Source of the DNA: Mugil cephalus
Taxonomy: Eukaryota; Chordata; Actinopteri; Mugiliformes; Mugilidae
DNA length: 64,000 nucleotides
Direction: 5' to 3'
Assembly: GCF_022458985.1 (NCBI RefSeq)
Contig: NC_061777.1
Span: 17,201,668 to 17,265,667, forward strand
The notes beneath the pieces were generated by a model that worked only from the letters and a program-made list of their open reading frames with translations, searched no databases and was not told where the DNA came from. Of the stretch, positions 1 to 14,184 are shown in pieces; within the stretch, counting starts at the first letter, position 1; each line of letters opens with the position of its first letter. The position numbers and the translations under genes are program-made.

Positions 1-3000
1 TAACTACGTCTCAGCGGATTTTCCCTGTCTTCTCTCTACATTTGGACTTGGGCCCCCAGGGGTTGACAGAAGTTGCTTTTACAGGAGCTTGGTTACGGGA
101 TCTATCAGCAGCAGCCTGGAGCAGGAGGGCTACTGTTTTGGGCAGTGACAACAGACACTAATGTGGAGGCGTCTCCCCGGGAGCAGTGATTATCTTGGTT
201 TGCTAACCACACTTTGTGTCTGAACTTGATTCGTCTTAACAGGCAATTCACAGAAGGAATTATTTGGAGATTGGAGCCGACAGACGTGATTGCTGCCATC
301 ATCATCATCATCTTCGTAGCCATCATCTGAACACTAATGCCCTCATATTTTCATTAACAGTTCGGTGGCTGCACAACACAGCATATTTTACCAGTCAACA
401 TCGGCTGCAAAAGCTTTCACAAAGTCCTAGCAGTGGCACACGGAGTGCAGTTCTGTTCTGTTTATGGGTTCCACTACGCGGCAAAAGAACATTACAGTGA
501 CTTTTAATCTTTGCTGCGATTCCATTTTCTCTTAAAGATACCACGCTGGGTCGAGCGTTTTATTTCAAACACACTAGAACAAGCACTTTTGACAACAAAA
601 CAACTGCACCATAATCCTTTTTTTATTGCATTTCTCTGGGCTCGATTAGCCACAGTGTCATGCTGCGTGGAAAAGTACACGGCATATTTGCTAGCAATTG
701 CACTGTCTGGGACAGAACTAAAACCGTCTTGGCCATACCTCTTCATCTAGAGGTAGATAAGGTTAATTCACCGTCTAATGGGCTGGGGACCTGATGATTC
801 ATTTGATGTTAAAGGGTAATTGCTTGTGTCTGAGGAGTGTTGTGTGTGTGCGGTGGAGGGAGTATCAACCTCAGAAGCATGGATGTGTCAACATACTGTC
901 AGAGAAGATTATGGACATCATTAAAATATTCCTTGTGTGACCTTAACGCGATCCCTCCCACCTCTGCCCTGAATGAAGAGTACAGTACATACTGATCTGT
1001 TGTAGGTCAATCTCCATTCTGTCTGAATCGCTATAGAGACAGTACATTTGACTTCCTTGTGTTTCACCTCACCGGGCCACCGGGAGAAAAAATCACTATT
1101 ATTTGTGTGACAGCGAATGAATTCCTCCCTCTTGTTTGTCACAACCTGTACACCGCACCTCCCCCGCATGACGCAGCCGAGCGTAGAGGAAGCGGAGGCC
1201 GGATATGTAATCAAAAGCTCCCAGTGACCCCAGCCCGCGTGCCTTTTGTGTGGCACTTTGCCGGTGTTACTGTGACATTAAGCAGACAGGAGATTTACAT
1301 TACTCCTCGGGGCTGCAAGGACACCGGGAGAGGGGTTGCCGTGGTAACGGACCCCTACATGGCTGTCAGAATTGTTTAATTATTCAGGACCACCATCACC
1401 GAGCATCAGCAGGGAATCAACTGGAACCGCTGAACCGATTGAATGGTGAGATTAAAAAATTATACGGTGTGGCGAGTTGGGGGGGAATCAAGATAAAGTT
1501 GCCTCGAATATACTACACTGTTGGGCTAAAGGGCTCCCAGGTGGACTCGAGTAATATTCACCGCTCTTCGCAGTCAATTCATTTCCATGCAAACACGCAC
1601 GCACTAATCCAATAAGACGGCAGAAAGCAATTCTTTCTAATATCAGAAGTCATATTGTCGGCTGAATGTTGATTTGAATATATAGATCTGCTGGGGAATT
1701 CTGATACTGAGCAGGTGGCCATAGTATCCACATACTCATGCTAAACTGCACCAGCTTCATATAGAATCTGCTTGTGACATTTGCTTTAATTCACATTTTG
1801 CGTCATTATAATAACCAATAAAACCAATAATTACTATAGAACAGCAAAGCAAACATTGCTAATAGCAACATTTACCCTCCTTTTCTCCTGAGCTGTTTTA
1901 CGAGGTGGTAAAATAAACCCTAAGTTTGTTGTTAAGTTTAAGGCTAAGAGTTTAGCGAGCTAACTTAATGTAGGAAATGCAACAGCACAATGAAACAATG
2001 AGGCGACTGGGGATATCCAAATTTTCCTCACACACACACACACAAAATAATAATAAAAATTATGGAGAAAATGCTATACAGTAAGATTAAATTACAATAG
2101 TTGGGATTTTGTTGTGGGGCATGTTTTAGGATTTAACTGATACAGCTGCATGCAACTGGATGGTCCTACAACCAGTCAGAGCCATTTTGTTGTAAACAAA
2201 TTAAATTCCACGGTACTCACATGATGCGTCTCATGACCAGGCAGGTAGCCTCAGCTAACAGGTAGGGGAGAGTTGGGTGGGCGGGTCTCAATGACCAGGC
2301 TGCGTCCACACTCAGATACTCCAAATATGGACATGGGGGTCGTGTTGGGGCGGAGCAAAGTTCATCCAACATGGCGATCACAGGCTCCGCCTGTGTTCAG
2401 AGTCCAACGATTATGACGTTGCTGTTACTTTTCTTTAGAGCCCTCCCAAAGGCCAGGACACATTCAGTTCCCATCGGAGCAACTCCAGACCAACTTCCCA
2501 CCTCAGAAATGTTATAAGGCGGGACGGCTTCCTTTAAACGTCAGCAAACATGTCACAACCGTGTAGTCGGACCTCTTCTAAAATTTCCAGTTACAGCACC
2601 GTGCAAGCCTCGAGAAGAGACTGACGGTCATATCCAGTCTGCTCGAGAACACGGTAAACAAGACACCCTTTTAAGGGAACACGATCAATATGCCATCCAT
2701 CCATTATCCATCACTAAAGCGTTTACACTGCAAATCAGTCGCTCTGCAAATTGATTTTATAGTGATTATTAACAAGTGGTTGACAAGCTGAAAGGCAAAG
2801 ATCCACTCACATTTTGAGTTTTATCCCCCTTCTCCGTGCATTTTGTTCTAAATTACACAATCTAAAGGCAGACACAGTTAACCCTGTCAACCTAAAAACT
2901 ATTTTTATTTCCCTCTTCATCGGCACATGCGTTCTGCCTTACAGGGCACACTTGTCTCTGCTTCTGTTTTGTTCACAATTTCATGTTATTGGAATTTTTC

Positions 3001-4191
3001 TATCATTCTTTTTTTCTTTATTCAGACTAGAAACAAATCCAACAATAAGAGACGTGTTGAAACTACAATACAAACACAGATAACAATAACTGATGTGTCA
3101 CAGTGTAGAAGAGCACGTGTTGCCGTTGCCATACTCTTCCCTTGAAAACAAAATACAGTGCAACACTAAAGGCAGGCGCCCACACTTCAGCAGACACGAG
3201 CCTCTAGTGTCATATTTTTAGCCGTGGCATTTCTCTAAATGTATTTGCACAGTTCAAAAGACTGAGTATTGCATAATTAAAACTCAGAATGCTCAGTTCG
3301 TCCACACGACACGGGAACATAGTCATCAAAGGACTGAAAAAATAAAAGACACAAATGTCACCCCATGCAAAGCTTTTGAAATGCGTTTCGGCGATGTTGG
3401 ATCTGACGGAAACATCCTCTCTGTCTGCACCGATGCCAGCGCCTCAGTGTAAAAGTTCAAATTAGTCTAAATCAACCTAAAAGGGAATAGGGTTGTGCAG
3501 TGAGGAAAGAAGACTAAGAGCAAACCCACCACTGTGTGTGTGTGTGTGTGTATATGTTTTTAATTTAATGGCAGATGCCTGGGTGTCAGAGCGAGCTGTC
3601 GTCCTCATGTGCATCGTTTTGCCTGCAAACTGTGTCACTCCAATCTGTCCTTTCTAATTTCTGGTATGGTGGGAAGTGTGTGTGGGAGCAGTCAGTCTTC
3701 TTATGGACGAGTCTATTCGCTGTCTGAGCCGTATGGTGGACCAGGTGCTCTGTCAGGACTGCACTGCATTTCTTTAGGCTGTGAGTTTTCATATCCCTTT
3801 TCCTGCCAACAATGCAAATAAGCACATGCAGAAGCAACCGCTGTAATCTCAATACTGGACTGCTGAATTCATAAACTTTTATTTGCCCAGTGAACTTGAA
3901 TATCATGTTTTGCCTTAAGCACAACCTGCTGACTTTAGTCTCCTCTTGTGGATTAAGGATGCAAAAGTTTCCTACCCAACTCATCCATAATGCATTATAC
4001 ACAATAAAAGCAGCTACATGGTTTTATGTTTTTTTGTTTTTTTTTTTATAACCAAACACCTAATATATAAGATGGAGCTCTGATCTCCAGAGGTTCATTA
4101 AAACTCAATTAGGCAATTTCAAGTCAAAGCTACTGATGGTAGTGTATTAAAAGCTACCAGAGCTGAGAAAGAGATCCTCTCAATATTACCG

Positions 4192-4230
<39 letters not shown>

Positions 4231-4499
4231 TTACTGCGCTGGCTTAATTTAAGCATGTCAGATACAAAAAATATATTTCTGCTAAAATTAATTTGAGAGA
4301 CGGTATCAAGAATTGCTCAAAAACACTAGGCTACCCCCAAGTGGTGAAGTCGTCGCATTGATGCAGATGACAAACACGGAATAAGAGGAGCCATTTGGAT
4401 TTTTTTTTAAGCTCGTAACAAACAGGAGAAGACGTCCTCAAGCTGCTGCTGCTGCTGCAAGCAAACGACGAAATGGGATTTTACCACAAAGCATAGATG
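1..4499. other. No recognisable gene (intergenic)
   Basis: I find no conserved coding exon here. The longest open frames (about 100-138 codons) show no domain and have no plausible splice partners. Contents: a short (CA)n at about 2031-2043, a (TG)n at about 3533-3551, a (CA)n at 4194-4228, and one perfect CArG-type decamer, CCAAATATGG, at 2321-2330. In human the next gene beyond CEMIP2 is TRPM3, but no TRPM3-like exon was seen. Confidence 0.4.
4194..4228. repeat. (CA)n microsatellite
   Basis: About 17 uninterrupted CA units in the gene-free left end of the window. Confidence 0.9.
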
Positions 4500-6050
4500 T
4501 TTATTTAATTGGCAATTTCATAACAAACGCTGCATCCGAATGTTGGAAAGGATTATTTTTTTCTAATGATTTATCAGTTAAGAAAACACAGCAAATACAT
4601 ACATTATTGACAACCTGTTTTCCACTGCATGTACAGTTTTTAAGTTCTTATTTACACTTCTAACAAAAAAAACAAACACGTGAGGAACTCTGTGCATTCA
4701 AATTATCTCTTGAACAAAAGGCAAAGGGATTGCTATGTGTTTCTCTTTCTTCTGCTCTTTTTAACAGTAGAGTGGTTAAAAGGCAACAAGGTCATTTTAT
4801 CCCTCCATCTCATACGTTCGGTCATCAGCTCACACAGTCACAAATAGGTAGGCATACTGCTCAGTGGGGGAGCCCTGCTCACATCCATACACCCAGTCAA
4901 AGATTATATAGTTTCAGCATAAAGCTGGGCACACCTTACAGCTGGTGTACGATCTGTATGCACTTGAGGCTCACTAATATACAGTCCGGATACAAATTCT
5001 AAAAAGGCATCCTGTAATTTATACCAGCATACTATTTTGGCAATAATGCACCTAGAATAAAAAAAAAAAAAAAAAAGTCAGGAATCAGTCAGGAAGTCAG
5101 GAATGAGGCAGACGAAAGGTAAAACATTCAACTCTGTTTGAGAAAATAAACAAAAAAAGAAGTAATATATATATATATATATATATTTGTGCTGCACATG
5201 TGGCCAGCAGTGGAGAGATCATCACGCTGAAAAGATAAATAAAGATCCAGTAAGTCCATAAAGGAATCCATAAAAAGGTGCTTAAAGTCTTTTTAAGTTG
5301 AACAGCTGCACGATGATCAGAGGAGGTTTTCCAGTCAAAGATTTTAGTAAAGAATACGATGCAGTAACTTCTCTATTTAATGGCATCTTGTATGTTAGAA
5401 TGTAAATACTAAAATGAATATGGCTTGTTATGATTAGGCTTAAGATAAAGATATTCTGTAACACCTAATGTACTGGTTTTGATTTACTGGAGTAGATTTT
5501 CATTTTTGGCTTAAGTTCATTTTCAGATGAAATGGAATTTGCTTTGATAATTTCCTTTTGTTTCGGAGCACATCTAATCCATTCCAAACGTGGTCTAATT
5601 TCAGGAACAATGTAATTTATTTCAGTAATTCCATTGAGGCCTTTGTATAGCTTAGGCTCTGTTTTCATTTAATTTACTCCACACTAAACAATGAGCTTGG
5701 TAGGTTGATGTTTTGGATTTGGATTTTTTCTGTTGGTCAAAGAACTTGTCTTGTTGCTCGTCTGTAAAGCTCCATTTGTTGACTTTGGCAGATAAGGCAA
5801 GTTGTGTCTCTAAAAGGAAAGTGCATTGACTTTGCGGCCCTAAGGCAAACTGACACATACACACGCGCACACACAAACAAAATCACAAAAATATTCACCC
5901 CGTTCATAATAAAATACCATCGGTAAACATCCTTGTCATTGGTAATAAATTAAAGGTTCAGCAGTTCACATTCATCAGCTGACTGTGTGTTTGTGTATCT
6001 GTGTGCAAGAGAGTTCTGGGTAGATACGTTAGAAGAGTTCACATTAGTCG
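4500..6050 (-). other. cemip2: cemip2 3' UTR (extent uncertain)
   Basis: Sequence downstream of the TAG stop codon (6053-6051) on the minus strand has no coding content that I recognise. Candidate AATAAA signals, read as TTTATT on the plus strand, lie at 5616-5621 and 4500-4505. Either could end the transcript, so the left limit is a guess. A (TA)n tract at 5165-5186 and an A-rich run near 5061-5075 lie inside. Confidence 0.3.
5165..5186. repeat. (TA)n tract
   Basis: About 11 TA units within the presumed cemip2 3' UTR region. Confidence 0.85.
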
Positions 6051-9000
6051 CTATTGTCGTCCTGTGGCTTTTTTGAGGAGCTCCAGGTCTTTGCGCGTTT
6101 GAGTTGCAGGTGGCAAACAGCCGTACTCCTCCAAAGCCAGGGGCACGTAACGCTCCTGCAGCCCCAGGAAGTCGTCCCCGTGCCCGACTTGTAGTGAAAC
6201 CCATGAAGGAGGTGAAGAACCACCCTGGAACCCCCAAAGTGCCAGACTCTCTGTGGTGAGACGCAGCAACGAGAGTGCGTGAGGAAAAAAAAAGAGACTT
6301 AACATAGAGTTACCAGACAAAGAAAGAAAAGGGAAACAGGTCACTAACCTTTATTGGTCAGATCAGCAGCTTTGGCTACACCTAAGGAGACCAGGTATGG
6401 TGCCAGACCAACCAGGCCTTCTGACTGACCCCGTGTCGCCAAGAGCACGATTGACCTGGAGGAACAAACAGGTCTGTAGATTAAGCAAGAATTATGCTGT
6501 ACTATACAGTAGGGTTGTTATAAAAATAATTCAATAACTAAATAATGAACTAAAATGAAATAAAACAGGGACATATCTATGTCCATGTGAGGGTGGACTC
6601 CTGGTGTCTCATATAATGTGCATGCTAGTGGTGCATGAGGTTTAATCCAAGAAATTGATGTTTTTTGCTAAATATGTCGTGCTTGCAAATGCTTCACAAT
6701 AAAAGCACTGTAATGAAATGCATGGTCTCAGATTATCAAAATTCATTTATTTAAAATGGTTACAGTCACAGCAGCAAATCAAAGCAAGGTATTGTACTAC
6801 AGATAACTATTATTATTATTATGATAAAGAGACAATTAGAAATAAACACAAGCCTGCTTCAAATAAAGACCTGTTACTCACTGTGGTTGAGTTCAAATTA
6901 AAGCTCTGGGCTCAGTTTGTTTATCTCACCTCTTTGGTATTCCTGTTTTGAGGTACTGTTCCATCTTGGCATCCACTTTGGCAAATGAGGTTTTCTTGGA
7001 GACTTTTCCAGAACAGGCGTCCACAGAGACAATTAAAAACCCAGGTTGCGATAAGGACATGGTCACCCCATTCACCTGGTGGATGACAGGAAAAAAAAAA
7101 AGGTTGAAGTTTTAATTATACATCCAAATGTTTGTATTTCTTTCCTGCAGCCTCATACACTCACAGTGATAAAGGATGCGGCGTCTTTTCTCTGCTCCTC
7201 TTTGACACTGAGAGACTTGACTTGGGTCTGAAGATAGGAGGTCCACGGCTCACTGGAAAAAACAAGCTGAGACAGAACACGCTGATCAACAATGGCAGCT
7301 TGTGATTAAAGTGGCTAACCTGAGGTCACTTAAAACGTAGCGAGACGAACCTGTTGAGCACCACAGTCTTTGCAGGGCTGTTTGTTCAAAGCCGGCATAG
7401 GCACCACTGCAGAAGGAGTCTTGGCGTATTTGGGGTAGGCTTTGGCTGTACAGTTACAGGTCTGTTTGGAGGATGTAGTGGCCGTGACCTTCACTCTTTC
7501 GCAGCCTTTTACTGAACAGTAGCTATGACCATCACGGCCATGACGGGCCCGAAGGTAAAGCCACAGTAAGCTGAGAGAAATACACTGTCAGACACTTGGG
7601 AGTAATTAAATCCTCAAATCATGTTTCAGGTTAAGATGGTACATTCAAGTCCAGGAGTGTTTATCAGAGGGTCAGAAGAGAAACAACTGGAAAGTGAATA
7701 TTGGACTTTTGATCGCTCACCCAGAAGTTTTATCAAAGAAGTACTTCCTGTCCATTGGTTTATTCTCCAGCTGCACGAGAGACGACACGGTGCCGTAGTC
7801 TGTGATGTCATCGAAGGTGTTGCTTTGCCTGTTGTTGATGTCAGCGATGATCTGAAATGTGGTATCCGATGGGTAGCAGAGTCCCACCAACACCCAGTCG
7901 TCTCTGAATGAGAGAAAGTGAAGGAAATTAAACTACTTCATTTGGGACTACAAAATAAAAACTTTTCTACATCCTGGTTTCTTAAAATGATCAGTATATG
8001 ATAATATAATACATGAAAAGCGCTTAAATGGACACAATTTCATTAAACTTATCCCATGACGCGCATACTGCTGATTCTTGTTACTCACTTGTCAAAGTTA
8101 ATGAGAGAGAGGACGACTTCTCTGGGCGCCGGTCCACTCCAGTGCAGAGTGTAGCTCTTGCTCATCATCAGGATGGGCTGGTACTGCTGAGACTGCGCCC
8201 CCTGGCTGTTAATCCCTCTCAGCACCAGAGGAGCGGCAGGGTATTCGTCTCTGCTGATGGATAAACTGAGGCTAGAAGCTCCCTGAGTTTGCACGTAAAC
8301 CTGAATGGAAACAGGACGTCGTGGCGGGTCAGGGAGAGTGTACAGAAGCACAGCGCGACAATGAGGTGCTGACCCTGATGTGCGGTACCTGAGAGTAGCG
8401 GCCGCTGCAGGTCACCCCATTCCACTCGGCCATTTTCACACAGCTGGGATGCTGGATCAGGTAATTGTCTGCTCGGCCAACGTAGGTGTCTCTGTAACCC
8501 GTCACTGACCCGTCCACATCGTGAAAGATGGAATTTTTGTCACCGTCCAGGTCGTTCTCTTCAAACCACTGTCCAGGACGACCAAAGAATGCTCGCAGAC
8601 CCATCTGAGGACATAGCGTTTATAACATGTAAATGACAACATATATGCATCTATGCAATGTTATCATGATCTATAAATTACAGGACATGCTTCAGTTGAA
8701 CCTCCAATTTCACCTGCAGATGCTCAGTAATTACTTTTGATCGGTGTAATGTAGCTATTTGCTCTGGCCCATTTCTAGCATGATAATCTCAGTCATCATT
8801 GAAATGGAAATATAAAATAGAGCCTGGCATGTCACACACAGAAGCCTTTTTCATCTCTGATGGTTGCCGTCTTTCCTTTTATGAATGTTTGGTCTATAAT
8901 TGTGACATTACTCAAGCGATTAAAGCTGAATAGTGCCGTATTTAGACGGTGCGCTGTTCTATACCACCACCAGGGGGCAGTAGTGATTTACAATATATCT

Positions 9001-12000
9001 CCAGAGGACTCCCTGACAAGGGGTTCCTGTCCCTTTTCTTTTCCTGTCTTTCTCAAACAACTCCCAGTTCTAATTTAGGATGAACTCTGATCTGATCTAA
9101 TCAGTATGGTCACTGGCAGACCAAAGGAATGGTACACTGGGTCAAAGTAGAGATGGAAAAATAAAAGCACATGGAGACCCACCGCCTGGGTATCAACAGG
9201 CTGCATATTGCATTGCATCTTAATTCACTTCCGAAAACATTACACAATGCACATATATTTACAAAGCGTTCAACTGTCAAATGCGCTAATGGTCTGTCAA
9301 ATGAAGTTGACTCACAGTGGAGTGGAAGCTGAGCTGGGACAGGTTGTTTCGTGGGGTGAGCTGCCAGGTGTTCTTCAAGTTGAATCCCACGGCGCTGGTG
9401 TAACGCTCTGGGGTAGGGATGAATCCACGGAACGTACTCTGTGTGAGCCGCACAGGACCATCATAGATCTGGAAACCTCGGATTGGGAACGTCCTACGGT
9501 GGATTTAGAGAAGCATAGTATAAGTGATGATTAAGTGAAAACTGAGTGAAAGCACCATCGTTTTCCTTGGCAAGAGACAACACATGTCAGCGGCTTTGGC
9601 GGTAACCACAATGACGACAGAGAAGCAGGCCATGCCAGATGTCACCGTGCGGTCAGAAAGCCCGTAAAATTGTTGTAAAGTTGTAACGCGGTGGCCACGA
9701 ACTAAAAAAAGGCAGCATTGTGCCAGTATGCTCTTGTATAACAAATCTAAACTGACTCAGCCTCAGGATTTCCGACAGAGTCTCACTTGGTTTTAAATCA
9801 CGGGAGTACTTGAAAACATCCTTGCAATGTAAAAAAAAGTCAAATTTAAGACTGGTCATCAAACATCTGTCTAGTGTTAAAGGGCACACCAAGTAGAGAA
9901 AGTGATGAAACAGCAGGGAGCTCCATCCGAACGGAACCAAATTCTGCTTTCTTGCTCTTCCAGTATTTTGTAAATCGCCTAAAATATCACTAGAGGGAAG
10001 TCAGTCAAAACAGAACTTCCTTTCAGACTTACAGACGTTGTCCTACAGCTAAAAGTGGCTGTAGCTGCCTCATCTATCCATCTGTTCAACTGTGTTCCTT
10101 GTTTGTTTTGCCAGCATATTTCCTTTTTGGCACCTTCTCCAACTCATTCCACTACGAGTCCTGAGAAAACTCAATCGGATTTAGACTTTTCCCCTCAACG
10201 CCTCACACGTGATCCCTCTCACCTGTTTCTAGGCAGTGTCCTCGTCTTTCCATCCACCCCTCCGACGCCCCAGTATTTATTCTGTCCTCCATTAGTTCCT
10301 CTGTTTCGGCTCTCACCCACAAACAGGGACTGTGTCACCTCCTGGCTGGATCCTTCATCTTTAGGGTAGCTGCCATCACTGGAGAATAAAAAGTGCATTA
10401 TATCATGTACAGATTGCAGACACGTGTATGATAATTTCAGCCTTTTTAGGGGTGATGCAGCAGCAGCAGCAGTATCAAGTATTCACAAATGGTTTCTGGC
10501 AAATCTCTTGCAAGAGGAGAAAATATGCGCATACCTGGCAAAGGACAATCCCACTCCATTATCAGCAAATCTGTTGAGAGAAAAATGAATGTCTGTTAAC
10601 GAACAGTTCTGTACAGACAATCCTATACAAATGAAATACGCAGAGTGGATTCTGTGACTGAGCCAGGATTCAGAAAATAAATAGAAAAGATAAGAAATGA
10701 CCTAAATACCTATTTAATAGACCATGTGATAGTGATATATTACATCAGATAAGTCAAAAAACTTTAAACTGCAAATCCGACGTTGTTGTTGAATAGAAAA
10801 TCGAGAGGGAGAAAAATAAGGATTCATTACGAACAGCAGATGCTGTCACCACAAAGATTTGCGCTGGGAGTTAAATTATATTTTCAGCACAAACGATCAT
10901 CCTAGTTTATGCTACGATGACACCATTCTTTGACTTTAATCAGAAACCTCTGGCCCTCTGCTCTCTTAAAGACTACGAGTTGGCTGCCAGGATGACGCAA
11001 ACTGAATCACAGTCTGCGATCCGTCTCACCCAGAGTTCTGGATGACTATGTCTCCCCCTCGGATCCAAGCGCCCAAGTCGTTGTTCTTGAAGGAGATCAG
11101 GGTGTCGATAACTGCCGCCACCCGAGGGCGACTCGGGTCAGCATCCTGGTGTGGTCGGAATCTGAAAGCGCACACACACACATACGTGAATTCACACACA
11201 TTTCTACTGCTGCTGTACGTGCGACTTTCCATTTATGGCTTATGGAAGTTTTCATTCTTGCACCGCTGCAACCTATTTTCCCTCCTAATATCTCAGCTCA
11301 TGTGTTCCTTGAGTTGGTCACATGCACAAAGTAACACGAGCGTACTGATTAGGTTGCAAATATTAAATCACTATGCTATAAATCGGTAAATCTCCATCGT
11401 CAGACTCCGCGCTCGCTGCCTCCCACACTGCCTCCTGAGAGTAGCATTATTGGAAAAGATATAACACTATTACTGAAAATACAAAAGGTTTTATGCCGCT
11501 TGGGAACATGAGTGTTCTACGAAATGCTTTTAGCCAACCCCCCTTTATATTATGAAATGTGACTTGCCCAACATTGATACCGCAGCTTGAAAGCAACCAA
11601 ATTTCCTTTTAGCGTATAGGCGGCAACTATTGCTATTAGTTGTGAAAATACCTTGTTAGGGACCAACGTGCTTCACAAGTGTGAAGAGTTAGACAAAACT
11701 TCTGTGAATCACTTCATAACTGTCTAATATCTAACTCTACTACAGTTTCTTGCCATGACACAACACAATTCTCCTTCTCTCATGCACTTTCACACATTTT
11801 GCCGTTTAAAACCCTTCCTCTCATACCTCTGCACACACGCATACACCCACAGACATACACAGAGAGCAGCCAGCAGTCTCAGTGGACGCACAGGATTTTT
11901 TCCATCTAGCTGAGGGCTCTATTTGGGTTGGGAGCTGCAGACTGGAAACTCTATCTGCGAAGCCTTGTTTTCTCTGTCAACACAAACTTGACAGACCCTC

Positions 12001-14099
12001 CACAAAAACGCAGCAACACGCTCTTAAGCCATCTATCTATCCCTATCAATGGCCACATCCTAGTGGCTACACGACACGGAGCTATAAATAACTTCATTCA
12101 TACCCAGTTATTGGCAGTGGCATTAAACAAATACATTAGTAAACCACAAATACCTTCATATTTACACATGTAGCGCGACGCATATGATAAACCCACCATA
12201 GGCCCTTTAACTGTTCACAGTTTTACACTTTACAGGTTTATACGTTTGGTTCATTATTAATTAATAAACAGTCACGGCTAACAAATAAAGATTGGAACAA
12301 TATTTATTAATGACTGTGTACTACTAAAAATGTAAAATGAGCTGCACACATACGCACCTGGCACTGTTGTCTAGACAAAGGTATTCCCGAGGGTCAGCGG
12401 CGCTGGCATTGGTTGTCTTCACACCTTTATCAATGAACAGCCCCGCCTAGGAAAATGAATGTAAAACCAAAATAAATTCAGACTACAGTAAAAGATGAAT
12501 GCAGGGGCATAAGTCTACTTCTGCTGGACTTGTATAAACAGGTCTACTTGTATATTTTATAGTGTGGTGCCTGAGGCAGTCATAAATGCGCTGAATATAA
12601 ATTTATGAACTCAGGGCTGTTCGGGCTAATGTGGGAAGACGAATCAGAATGTGAATAATTCATGGAGACGGTGTATATACATGACACCTTCCTATACATT
12701 ATATTATTTAGTTTATACATTTAAAATCCGAACTGTAAAACAAATAAAAGGAAAATGTTATATGTCAAGCTATGTGTGTTTGTTTATGTGTCTTATGTGT
12801 ATGGAAAACCTGTGCTCTGAGTTGGTCTTGTGGTATAAGCGAGGTATAGTCTTAAACCTCGGGGCTCCGTCCACCATGAGACAAAGACCTTACAGTTCAC
12901 CTGCCCGACTTCTGTCATTACATAACAGAGCACCATTGTAGGACCAGCTCACACGCCAGGGTGAGAGTGTCTGCATGTGCCTCTATTTAAGCCTTTTTTG
13001 GAGGGAACCAAGTGAGGAAGCAGAGAATTAAACGTATTTATTTACAAATTATACTTGTTTCCCACGTTTCTGTAAAAAACACAGAGGCTGAAGGAGACGG
13101 CACAGAGTGATCCGGTTCCACGTGCTATATCATAACGTACACTGAAAAGAGAGCACGTGCTGCCAAGCAATACTGATGATACCTTAAAGTTGGAGTGAAC
13201 ACGGTTGTTGTAAAAAATCCCCAGAGGAGTGAGCTCCGCTTTGGTCTCTGGTACCAGCCCGTGAGAGTCTCCAGTGGAAGAGCTGTGGAACACAAACCAT
13301 ATGCCAGCATCCTGAAAGAAGAGCAGAGAAATAAACAAGACAAATAGTATGAACAAACAACAAACAGCATATCATCTACGCTTTTATGGGGCCAGTGTGG
13401 AGGTGGTGGTTGTAGGCCATGATGTCGTACTGTTGTCATGCTGGTCTTGGAGCAAAAACAAACCAGATGCTGGAGTTTATTTGAGATTGTTGGCTTATTA
13501 AAGATTGCACCAGATACAATCAGACAACAGGGATCATGCAGATATCCGGAACACTACATAACCTTCCTCTGGGGACCTCCGCGTTGTTTGTGCCGAACTA
13601 AAACGCAAGGCGTCTCGCTGTGTTATTGCATCCCTCTATCAAAAACTAAAGCCGGTAAAATCACATTTTATTGATGGATCACTTCATTATGAGCCTGGAA
13701 ATCTTTCTTTATTATGTAACGTTCAGACAACAGTGAAGCCGCTAAAGCTCCTCATACACAAGAGTTAATATATCAATAAGGGGCTCTTGTTTGTGGCGAC
13801 TCTCATTTGTGTTTTCTTATAAAATTCCAGTGTTATTACCTGAGAACCAGCAGCTGCATTGCTGATGAAGTTGTTGTTGGGATTGGCAATCCAGAAGGTC
13901 GAGACTGCCCTGGAAAACAAACCCACCACGCACGCACACACACACACACAAACAAAAAGATACACAGAAAAATATGTTAAAAAGGCAGTGCAGACTGTCA
14001 CATCAGGAACTTTGATTAACAGGGAAGAGAGCAAAGAATATTGGGATCCCCCTAAATTCCTACAATAATCCACCATCCTAACATAAACACAGTTGTGCC

Positions 14100-14184
<85 letters not shown>

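Noticed and set aside
3586..4002. A 138-codon minus-strand ORF
   Set aside because: No domain, no signal of conservation and no splice partners; its length is expected by chance in this much sequence.
7320..7351. Extension of cemip2 exon 19 to a later donor (GTTAGC) to fix an apparent frame break
   Set aside because: The break came from using the wrong acceptor for exon 20. With the acceptor at 7268-7267 the frame is intact and no extension is needed.
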